Shown: positions 1-5,327 of the stretch, one piece after another
Layout: each line of letters begins with the position of its first letter
Position numbering within the stretch: position 1 is the stretch's first letter
Assembly (NCBI GenBank): GCA_050701115.1
Contig: JBOHER010000337.1
Coordinates: 1-8,907, forward strand
Direction: 5' to 3'
Origin: JBOHER01 sp050701115
Lineage (GTDB): Bacteria > Actinomycetota > Actinomycetes > Mycobacteriales > Pseudonocardiaceae
DNA length: 8,907 nucleotides
Notes under the pieces: model-generated
Told to the model about the DNA's origin: nothing
The model's input: only the letters and a program-made list of their open reading frames with translations
Databases searched by the model: none
Translations under genes and position numbers: made by a program

Positions 1-1
1 A

Positions 2-82
2 CCCGAAATCCGCGCCGCCCTCCGCACCATCAACCACCACATCGATCAACGAATCGCCCACGCCCGGCTCCCCGCCAGCTGA
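2..82 (+). CDS. C-terminal end of an unidentified protein (5' partial)
   Basis: The frame is open from the left edge and ends at TGA 80-82, giving 26 residues that close with ARLPAS. Nearly every codon ends in C or G, which in this high-GC DNA is good evidence of real coding. The residues are helix-prone (IRAALRTINHHIDQRIAHAR), consistent with a terminal helix or short coiled coil. Too little is present to name a family; a MerR-like or transposase tail was considered but nothing decides it. A perfect hairpin begins 26 nt after the stop, consistent with the end of a transcription unit. Confidence 0.55.
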   Translation, partial: PEIRAALRTINHHIDQRIAHARLPAS

Positions 83-107
83 AACTCAAGACAAACGTCA
101 AAACCTC

Positions 108-124
108 AGCGACCAAGGGTCGCT
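108..124 (+). terminator. Hairpin after the left-edge gene
   Basis: There is a perfect 7-bp inverted repeat, AGCGACC (108-114) and GGTCGCT (118-124), with a 3-nt AAG loop, 26 nt downstream of the first stop codon. No T tract follows, as is common for actinobacterial terminators. It could equally be an operator for the frames downstream. Confidence 0.45.
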
Positions 125-157
125 AGCGTCGCGGACCCCACCGGGCTGCGGCAGGCA

Positions 158-370
158 TTGCGCGAGTGGCCGGACCGAATCGATCGATCGACTGCGGTCT
201 TCTGCGTGTCGGCGGGGCTGGGGCACACGTGTGCCGTTGATCCGCTGAAGGGCGTATTTCGTCACGACTACCGCCCGATCATCGGGGTTGTGTGTCCGTC
301 GATCCCGCTGTCGATGTGGCACGACGCGCACCGGAACCTACTGATGGCGGCGCGGGCGAGGGCGCGATGA
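158..370 (+). CDS. Small hypothetical protein upstream of the recombinase, possibly a remnant
   Basis: This frame encodes 70 residues from a TTG codon to TGA 368-370. Codons are G/C-ending through most of its length, and the stop overlaps the next ATG in an ATGA arrangement at 367-370, which suggests translational coupling. The frame is open upstream back to the stop at 80 and shows no ATG or GTG, so the true start is unclear: it may be TTG 158 or CTG 146, or the 5' end may have been lost when the element inserted. Visible segments include AVFCVSAGLGHTCAVDP and PIIGVVCPSIPLSMW. I do not recognise a domain. The position suggests an accessory gene carried with the recombinase. Confidence 0.35.
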   Translation: MREWPDRIDRSTAVFCVSAGLGHTCAVDPLKGVFRHDYRPIIGVVCPSIPLSMWHDAHRNLLMAARARAR

Positions 371-789
371 GCCCGCCCGACGTACCGAGGCAGCGCGACC
401 GAGAGATCCAAGTGGTCGTGCCCAACGCCCCGCCGAAACTGACTCCGCGCGCCGCACGTGCCCTGCTGCGGCTGCTACGCCACGTTGACGAGTGGCGAGA
501 GGTGGGCATCGTGGACCAGCAGACCTCGCAAGCCGATGATCGGAGGGCGGCGCGATGCGACGGTTCGCGTTCTACGGGCGGGTGTCGACGGAGGATCAGC
601 AGGATCCGGAGGCGTCACGGAACTGGCAGCTGTCCAGAGCGCAGGCACTGGTCGAAGGCCATGGGGAGATCGTCAGCGAGTTCTTCGACATCGGGCATTC
701 ACGCTCGATTCCGTGGAAGCGGCGGCCGGAAGCGAGTCGTCTGCTTGACGCGCTCAAACAGGGTGACCGTGGCTTCGATGCGGTGGTGA
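367..789 (+). CDS. Small recombinase-associated hypothetical protein whose stop appears lost
   Basis: Translation from ATG 367, which overlaps the preceding stop as ATGA, gives a convincing start: IQVVVPNAPPKLTPRAARALLRLL. From memory, short proteins with a VVPxPPPxLTPRAAxxLLRxL pattern often sit just ahead of serine recombinase genes in actinobacteria; their function is unknown. Up to about 550 the composition looks protein-like. Beyond that the frame runs inside the recombinase gene in another phase until TGA 787-789, and its sequence becomes arginine- and serine-rich shadow. The conserved part is therefore about 62 residues, and the ancestral stop near the recombinase start was probably lost by mutation. 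A longer frame from GTG 292 is open but less credible than ATG 367. Confidence 0.45.
   Translation: MSPPDVPRQRDREIQVVVPNAPPKLTPRAARALLRLLRHVDEWREVGIVDQQTSQADDRRAARCDGSRSTGGCRRRISRIRRRHGTGSCPERRHWSKAMGRSSASSSTSGIHARFRGSGGRKRVVCLTRSNRVTVASMRW
542..547 (+). promoter_or_regulatory. Ribosome binding site of the recombinase
   Basis: GGAGGG lies 7 nt before ATG 555. This strong Shine-Dalgarno match fixes the recombinase start, and it lies inside the preceding small frame, implying coupled translation. Confidence 0.7.
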
Positions 790-2240
790 TTGGCGAGCCG
801 CAGCGTGCGTTCTACGGCTATCAGTACGGCCTGACGTTCCCGGTGTTCGTGCACTACGGCGTCGAGCTGTGGGTGCCGGAGGTCGGCGGAGCGATCGACC
901 CGGAGTCCGAAGCCCACGATCTTGTGATGTCGGTCTTCGGCGGGATGAGCAAGGGAGAACGCAACCGGATCAAGATCCGCGTCCGCGCGGCGATGGCGGC
1001 GCAGGCCAAGGTCGAAGGCCGTTTCCTCGGAGGCAGGCCACCGTACGGCTACCAGCTCGCTGACGCGGGCCCGCACCCGAACCCCGCCAAGGCCGCCGAC
1101 GGTAAGCGGCTACGACGCCTTGAACCGGATCCGGTCACTGCGCCGATAGTGGGCCGGATCTTCCAGGAGTACCAGAGCGGGCGGGGTCTGTTCTCCATCG
1201 CCGAGGAGTTGACCCGCGATGGTATCCCGTCACCGGCGGCCCACGACCGGGCGCGCAACCGCCACCGCTGCGGGCTCGCGTGGTCCATGGGAGCGGTACG
1301 GACGATCCTGTCCAACCCGCGCTACACCGGTCGCCAGGTATGGAACAAGCAGCGCAAAGACGAAGTCCTCATCGACGTCGACGACGTTGCCCTCGGACAC
1401 ATGACCAGGTTGCGATGGAACGACGAAGCAGACCGCGTGTGGTCCACCGACGTCGTCCACGAGGCGTTGATCGACACCGCCACGTTCGACACGGTCCAGG
1501 CGATGTTGAAAGCCAAAGGCGCTGGCCGGTACACGCGCGAACGCCACCGTGTCCGCCGCCCGTACGCACTGCGGGGGCTCGTACATTGCGGAGTGTGTGA
1601 ACGGCGGATGCAGGGCCAGTGGAGTCACGAGCGCCCGTACTACCGTTGCCGGTTCTCCAACGAGTACGGCCTGGCGAACAAAGTCGAACATCCGCGCAAC
1701 GTCTACCTCGCCGAAGACGACGTCCTACCACCGGTCGATGAGTGGTTGACGGAGTTGTTCGCGCCGCATCGGGTCGACGACACGATCGCCGCGATGATGC
1801 GGTCACAACCGGACGTGGACACCGATCCCGCCATCGTGGCCGCCGCGCGGATGGTGGAGGAGTGCGACGCCAAACTCGCCCGCTACCGCGCCGCGCTGGA
1901 AGCCGGCACCGACCCCACAATCGTTGCCGCCTGGACAGCGGAGGTTCAAGCGTGCAAAGCGGAAGCGTTGAGCCGTTCCCGTCAGGCTGAAGGCAGGCGA
2001 CGGATGAGCGCACAAGAGATCGAGGGTCTGGTCGAAGCGCTCGGCAACATCAGGACCGTGATCGCCGACGCCGAACCAGCCGACAAAGCCGAGGTCTACG
2101 GACACCTCGGGCTCAAGCTCACGTACAACCCGGGCAAACGGACAATGGGCGCCGAGATCGCGCTCGACGCCCGGTCGTGGGGTTATGGTCGGTGTCCGGA
2201 GGGGTCTCTGAGGGGGAGTGGACCCGTAACCCCACGCTGA
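555..2240 (+). CDS. Large serine recombinase (site-specific integrase/resolvase family)
   Basis: This 561-aa protein would cut and rejoin DNA at attachment sites to integrate or excise a mobile element. Domains in order: an N-terminal resolvase domain (about residues 3-150) with YGRVSTEDQQ, where S11 is the predicted catalytic serine, Arg84 in EPQRAFYG, and the helical GMSKGERNRIKIR segment; a Recombinase domain beginning around GGRPPYGYQL (159-167); and a zinc-ribbon region with C345xxC348, C365 and possibly H379. A charged helical segment follows (about 420-500), as expected for the coiled coil of this family. Length is normal and the frame is unbroken, so it may be functional. The start is set by GGAGGG 7 nt upstream. 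The last 20 codons overlap a long inverted repeat. Family identity is secure; the element it moves and its att sites are unknown. Confidence 0.95.
   Translation: MRRFAFYGRVSTEDQQDPEASRNWQLSRAQALVEGHGEIVSEFFDIGHSRSIPWKRRPEASRLLDALKQGDRGFDAVVIGEPQRAFYGYQYGLTFPVFVHYGVELWVPEVGGAIDPESEAHDLVMSVFGGMSKGERNRIKIRVRAAMAAQAKVEGRFLGGRPPYGYQLADAGPHPNPAKAADGKRLRRLEPDPVTAPIVGRIFQEYQSGRGLFSIAEELTRDGIPSPAAHDRARNRHRCGLAWSMGAVRTILSNPRYTGRQVWNKQRKDEVLIDVDDVALGHMTRLRWNDEADRVWSTDVVHEALIDTATFDTVQAMLKAKGAGRYTRERHRVRRPYALRGLVHCGVCERRMQGQWSHERPYYRCRFSNEYGLANKVEHPRNVYLAEDDVLPPVDEWLTELFAPHRVDDTIAAMMRSQPDVDTDPAIVAAARMVEECDAKLARYRAALEAGTDPTIVAAWTAEVQACKAEALSRSRQAEGRRRMSAQEIEGLVEALGNIRTVIADAEPADKAEVYGHLGLKLTYNPGKRTMGAEIALDARSWGYGRCPEGSLRGSGPVTPR
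2177..2235. repeat. Long imperfect inverted repeat overlapping the recombinase 3' end (terminator or recombination-site candidate)
   Basis: The left arm GTGGGGTTATGGTC (2177-2190) pairs with GACCCGTAACCCCAC (2221-2235). The outer 9 bp are perfect (GTGGGGTTA/TAACCCCAC), then 4 more pairs follow with a small bulge. The 30-nt interior is purine-rich. The structure ends 3 nt before the recombinase stop codon. It could terminate recombinase transcription against the convergent operon, or be part of an attachment or recombinase-binding site. The sequence alone does not decide. Confidence 0.5.
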
Positions 2241-2304
2241 TCCACCGTGCTGAGCTGCAGCTTGGACAATCTGAGCCAGCGCGGAGAGGTCGTCGCGGCG
2301 GCGG

Positions 2305-3638
2305 TCAGTGTGCGGGCTGTCGGGGTAGCACGTAGCCGAGTTTGAGCAGGGCCTTGCGGAACCGCGGCTCATGCTCGAGGGGCACGGCGAGGTGCCGGAC
2401 GCCGAGCGGACGGCAGAGCGCACTCAGTGCGCGGTTGTTGGCGATGAGCGCTGCCAAGGCGGGGTCGGTGCATTCGATGACCCGGATGTGGCCAAGATCT
2501 CTGAGTTGCGCCGCTCGGCGGTGTGCGTCACCGGCCACGGTCGCCAAGGCGTCAGGAAAGTCTTGTCCGCAGCGTTGGGTGAGGAACGTCGTGAAGAGGG
2601 CGATGTCGCGGCCCGCGTCGATTGCGGTGAGCAGGGTCGCTGCGGAGACGGTCCAGACGTGGTCGCCCGTCTGCTTTGCGTAGGCCGACAGCACGAGCCG
2701 GTCCGCGGCGGATACTGTGCCCGTGGCAACGATGTCGAGGTTGGGCAGTACTTTCAGTGGCGTGGTTTCCGCGGAGTCGGCGTCGGCGGGCCGGTAGGCG
2801 TCGGTGCGGCCGGTCGCGTAGGCGCCCAGCGGAGTGAGCCGGACGGCCTGGAGTCCGTCGTAGCGGCTCAACGCGTCCAGCCAGTCGCCGCCCCAGTTGT
2901 CGCGGTAGTCGTCGCGTGCGCCTTCGGGGCGGACGTATTCCAGATCGACCAGGCCGAGGGTGCCTGCGTACTCGAACACGACGGCGAGGGTGTAGCGGCC
3001 TTCCAGCAGCGTCCAGTGATGGTGTCCGTCGTAGCCGAGGCTGCCGTATTGGGGGTCTTCGAGGTAGAGCTTCCATAGCGCCATGTCGTTGCGGGCGATG
3101 GTGGGGCTCAGACTCCGGCGGCGCATGGTGGTGAATAGGTCGTCGATGGCGATCCACTCGCCGGGCGGGCAGGTGGACAGGGCGGTCGCAACCATCTGCC
3201 TGCGCGGTTTGGCCGCGGTGAGCACGTTGCGGGCACGCTGGCCCTTGATCGGCTCGATCCGGCTGAATTCGTCGAGGATGGCATGCGTCAGCCAGCGTCG
3301 CCACAACTGGCGGATGGTCTCGGCGGGTGGGCTGCCCAGCGAGGCGCGGCCCTTCGCGGTCAGGCGGAGCCGGGTGCCATCGAGGGTGGCCAGGCCGGCC
3401 GCCTGGATCAGCAGTGGCCAGGCGAACGCGGCGGTTCGCCCGGATAGAAGTCGCCGTGGCCAAGCTGGGCCCCGATGGTGCGCACGGTAGCCGCGGACGG
3501 GCGGCGCGTCTTCTCGCTGCACCTCACCTGACCGGCAGCGCACAGCTCAAGGATCGTGCGCACGTTCTGGAGAGCCTCCTGCTCGGTCGAGCGCACCTGG
3601 TGTCCGTCGGGATCGGGTACCGGATTCACAGTGGTCAT
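2305..3638 (-). pseudogene. Frameshifted helicase-associated (Helicase_C_3, XPB/Ssl2 N-terminal-like) protein
   Basis: Two overlapping minus-strand frames make one gene of about 444 codons. The first gives an N-terminal part with CSEKTRRPSAATVRTIGAQL, reading through DFYPGEP (ending near 3432). The sequence then continues sensibly only one frame over, as AAFAWPLLIQAAGLATL, to TGA at 2305-2307. The shift lies at about 3430-3437, where one base appears missing after GAACC. The C-terminal region (LKVLPNLDIVATG to the end, about 140 aa) resembles the Helicase_C_3/XPB-Ssl2 N-terminal-like domain of actinobacterial proteins; no helicase motor is present. Start ATG 3638 overlaps the upstream stop as ATGA; AGGGAGG abuts it directly, so GTG 3629, 9 nt from that site, is an alternative. 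An internal restart could yield about 375 residues. Role unknown. Either a true null allele or a sequencing error. Confidence 0.75.
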
Positions 3639-3952
3639 CCTCCCTGCACCCAGAGGCGGTACGCACCGACCCACTCCGCACCCGCGGGCGCTGGCGCTGG
3701 AAGCTGCAGGTCCAGGACCGGGGCCCGTTGCGTAACCCCGCTGCCTGCACAGACTGCCACGATCTGGTCGTCATCCGTGAGATCCACACCCGTCACGGTC
3801 ACCGCCGTGCCCAGGACCGTCGTCTGGAAGGGAACGGCGAGATGCTCCTCGAGCATGGTGTAGAAGCCGGTGATGCACTCGCTGTCGCCGTAACAGTCCA
3901 CAGACGCTTCCGCGACCAGGCCATCCAGCGTTACGCGCTTCGATCGACTCAC
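3635..3952 (-). CDS. CcbP-like calcium-binding protein
   Basis: This 105-aa protein starts at GTG 3952. It resembles the small acidic calcium-binding family typified by cyanobacterial CcbP (Pfam Calci_bind_CcbP), whose actinobacterial members share a VDCYxDSEx(I/A)TG segment, an EEHLAVPF segment and a closing GAEWxxAYRxW. Here these appear as VDCYGDSECITG (18-29), EEHLAVPFQTTVLG (35-48), VDLTDDDQIVAVC (56-68) and GAEWVGAYRLW (91-101). The acidic residues in the first and third segments are candidate ligands. It looks cytosolic, with no signal peptide or membrane segment. The stop overlaps the next start as ATGA, and its own GTG overlaps the stop of a possible 64-aa frame (GTGA). No clear Shine-Dalgarno precedes the GTG, so translation probably depends on coupling or a leaderless transcript. 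Binding to calcium is inferred from family resemblance only. Confidence 0.75.
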   Translation of the reverse strand: MSRSKRVTLDGLVAEASVDCYGDSECITGFYTMLEEHLAVPFQTTVLGTAVTVTGVDLTDDDQIVAVCAGSGVTQRAPVLDLQLPAPAPAGAEWVGAYRLWVQGG

Positions 3953-4143
3953 CGGGCCAGCGTTCCATATCGGGTCGCCAGGCCTGGCAACCCCTCACCC
4001 AGGCAGACAGAGCGCAATCGCCCTGTCAGGGCACGTAGGGCTTGGTGGTGGAGGTCGCCGTTGGCGCGGTGCAACGCACAACGGCCGCCGATCACGCGCG
4101 CGCCAGCGAGGAGCACCATGCCCAGCGGCCGGAGGATGCGCAT
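3949..4143 (-). CDS. Possible 64-aa hypothetical protein at the head of the CcbP-like operon
   Basis: The frame starts MRILRPLGMVLLAGARVIGG and ends at a TGA that overlaps the GTG of the calcium-binding gene (GTGA, 3949-3952). Third positions are mostly G/C and the overlap matches the coupling between the next two genes, which favours a real operon member. Against it, I recognise no family, there is no clear ribosome binding site, and high-GC DNA gives many random open frames. The first 20 residues are hydrophobic with leading arginines and could be a weak signal or membrane-associated segment. If it is not a gene, the stretch is the 5' leader of the calcium-binding gene. Confidence 0.35.
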   Translation of the reverse strand: MRILRPLGMVLLAGARVIGGRCALHRANGDLHHQALRALTGRLRSVCLGEGLPGLATRYGTLAR

Positions 4144-4164
4144 TCCGGGCTGCGATAGGGCAAA
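4144..4164. promoter_or_regulatory. Compact divergent start region
   Basis: Only 21 nt separate ATG 4165 (+) from ATG 4143 (-). On the + strand GATAGGGC sits a few bases before ATG, where a -10 element of a leaderless transcript would lie, though the match to TANNNT is poor. If the 64-aa minus frame is not real, the minus-strand promoter lies further inside, between 3953 and 4143. Confidence 0.3.
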
Positions 4165-4515
4165 ATGGACGGCGTGAGCGGCAGTGCGTCTTCGCGTGCA
4201 CGTCCTGGTTGGCAGCGGGACGTGCCAGTACCGCATGCACTAGACGAGCTGAAAGGCCCCCTGCATGGGTCGGTGAGCCTGCCACCGCGAGTGTTCTGGT
4301 CCGGCCCGGATCCGCGCGCGGTGCGCTGGAATCTGGGGGATCCGGGCAGGCGGCGGGACCTGTACGAGATCTTGCTGGTTGAGGGGAACCTGGGCGACAT
4401 CTGCGCGTTGGTTAACGCCGCTGAGCTGCTTCGGCTGTGGGAGCGCATGTACGTGCCGGCGTGGGTTCGGGCGGCGTGGCAACCGCTGATCGACAAGGCG
4501 CGGCGGGCAGCATAG
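4165..4515 (+). CDS. Unknown small protein paired with an AbiEii-type nucleotidyltransferase (candidate antitoxin)
   Basis: This 116-aa protein ends 4 nt before the nucleotidyltransferase start, a spacing typical of coupled toxin-antitoxin genes. The N-terminal 35 residues look low in order; the likely folded part runs from LPPRVFWSGPDPRAVRWNL through DLYEILLVEGNLGDICALV to WERMYVPAWVRAAWQPLID, and is rich in Trp, Leu and Arg with predicted helices. I do not see the long winged-helix AbiEi architecture that usually accompanies AbiEii, and the protein is much shorter. Starts at ATG 4165 or GTG 4174 are both possible; no strong Shine-Dalgarno is present. From memory, similar proteins precede AbiEii-type genes in other actinobacteria, but I cannot verify this. 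An antitoxin role is inferred from position only. Confidence 0.7.
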   Translation: MDGVSGSASSRARPGWQRDVPVPHALDELKGPLHGSVSLPPRVFWSGPDPRAVRWNLGDPGRRRDLYEILLVEGNLGDICALVNAAELLRLWERMYVPAWVRAAWQPLIDKARRAA

Positions 4516-4519
4516 CGGC

Positions 4520-5176
4520 ATGCCGCTGGATCGCCTGCAGGAACGAATTGCTCGGATCGCCCTGGCTCTGCCCGAGGCTCGCACTCTAGCGCTTGCGGGC
4601 GGCGGGGCCATGATCGTGCACGGGTTCGTTGCGCGGACGACGAAAGACGTTGACTTGTTCACCGAGGTCGATGACCAGGAGGCGCTCGACGTCGCAGCGG
4701 CGCTTCGGGTGGCGCTTCAGCAGGCCGGAATTGGCACGCGTGACGCCGAGCGGGAGCCGCAGGACTATCGGTTCGTCGCCGTCGATCCGGCGACGGGGGC
4801 CGAATGCACTGTCGAGGTCTTTCCGGATGGTGGCCGGCTACGTCACCGCATCAGACTGGACGTCGGCCCTGTCCTACACCCCGACGATCTGGCCGCCGAC
4901 AAGATTCTCGCTTTGTGGGGTCGTGCCCGGCCTCGTGACTACCACGATGTCGCGGCTCTGCTCGACCGCTACAGCCACGACGACTTGCTGCGTCTGGCGG
5001 CAGCGAAGGATGTCGGATTCACGGCCGGCAGATTTGTCGACGCATTGCGGGCGATCGAGCGACTCACCGATGAGGACTGGACCGAAGACGGCCTCGATCC
5101 GGGAGACTCCGACCGCCTCCGTACAACCTTCGGCAACTGGCGCATGCGACTCATCGACGCCGGTGATGGCAGCTGA
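4520..5176 (+). CDS. AbiEii/AbiGii-type nucleotidyltransferase (toxin family, MenT-like fold)
   Basis: This 218-aa protein belongs to the nucleotidyltransferase superfamily used by AbiE phage-abortive systems and mycobacterial MenT toxins, some of which block translation by adding nucleotides to tRNA. Visible motifs: AGGGAMIVHGF (26-36) in place of the usual GS/GG loop; R39-T-T-K-D43-V-D45, holding the two metal-binding aspartates; a possible third carboxylate in ECTVEVF (95-101); and ADKILALWGRARPRDYHD (126-143), with K128 and the RDxxD pattern typical of AbiEii. All these residues are intact, so it should be active. It follows the 116-aa gene after 4 nt without its own clear ribosome binding site, suggesting re-initiation. 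Family assignment is firm; toxicity and substrate are inferred. Confidence 0.9.
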   Translation: MPLDRLQERIARIALALPEARTLALAGGGAMIVHGFVARTTKDVDLFTEVDDQEALDVAAALRVALQQAGIGTRDAEREPQDYRFVAVDPATGAECTVEVFPDGGRLRHRIRLDVGPVLHPDDLAADKILALWGRARPRDYHDVAALLDRYSHDDLLRLAAAKDVGFTAGRFVDALRAIERLTDEDWTEDGLDPGDSDRLRTTFGNWRMRLIDAGDGS

Positions 5177-5187
5177 GGTGACGAGCG

Positions 5188-5227
5188 ACGACGCTGCTTC
5201 GGCGCCGATTGCTTGGCGCAGCATCGT
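5188..5227 (+). terminator. Hairpin after the AbiEii-type gene
   Basis: ACGACGCTGC (5188-5197) and GCAGCATCGT (5218-5227) form a 10-bp stem with one mismatch and a 20-nt loop that itself contains GGCGCC. It begins 12 nt after the toxin stop codon. There is no T tract. It would separate the toxin pair from the primase-helicase gene. Confidence 0.5.
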
Positions 5228-5245
5228 TGGATACCGGCCATAGAG

Positions 5246-5257
5246 CAGCTATAGCTG
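5246..5257. promoter_or_regulatory. Perfect 12-bp palindrome in the primase-helicase upstream region (operator candidate)
   Basis: CAGCTATAGCTG is a perfect dyad with an A/T centre, located 59 nt upstream of the putative -10 of the next gene. Its size and symmetry suit a dimeric repressor, but no second copy is seen nearby and no regulator can be named. Confidence 0.3.
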
Positions 5258-5315
5258 ACCGGACGAGGGTGCGCGACGCTGTGTCGGGTGCGTGCCTGGC
5301 AGATCAAGGCCTGGC

Positions 5316-5327
5316 TACGGTGAAGAC
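5316..5327 (+). promoter_or_regulatory. Leaderless-type -10 element of the primase-helicase gene
   Basis: TACGGT (5316-5321) matches the actinobacterial TANNNT -10 consensus and is followed by 6 nt and then GTG 5328, the geometry of leaderless transcripts. No Shine-Dalgarno precedes either GTG. No convincing -35 is visible. This supports GTG 5328 over GTG 5292 as the start. Confidence 0.5.

Noticed and set aside
1369..2013. A 214-codon minus-strand frame inside the recombinase
   Set aside because: It is Arg/Pro/Ser-rich shadow of the recombinase frame, as expected from high-GC DNA; no independent start signal or motif.
2253..2262. AGCTGCAGCT palindrome between the convergent recombinase and helicase-associated genes
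   Set aside because: A 10-bp palindrome with no loop cannot form a useful hairpin and is too common to count as a site on its own.
2371..3078. A 235-codon plus-strand frame
   Set aside because: It is antisense to the helicase-associated gene, whose domain content is recognisable. The plus-strand translation is Val/Gly/Arg-rich without any motif.
3427..3443. Programmed ribosomal frameshifting in the helicase-associated gene
   Set aside because: No slippery heptamer or evident downstream stimulatory structure is visible at the junction, so mutation or sequencing error is preferred.
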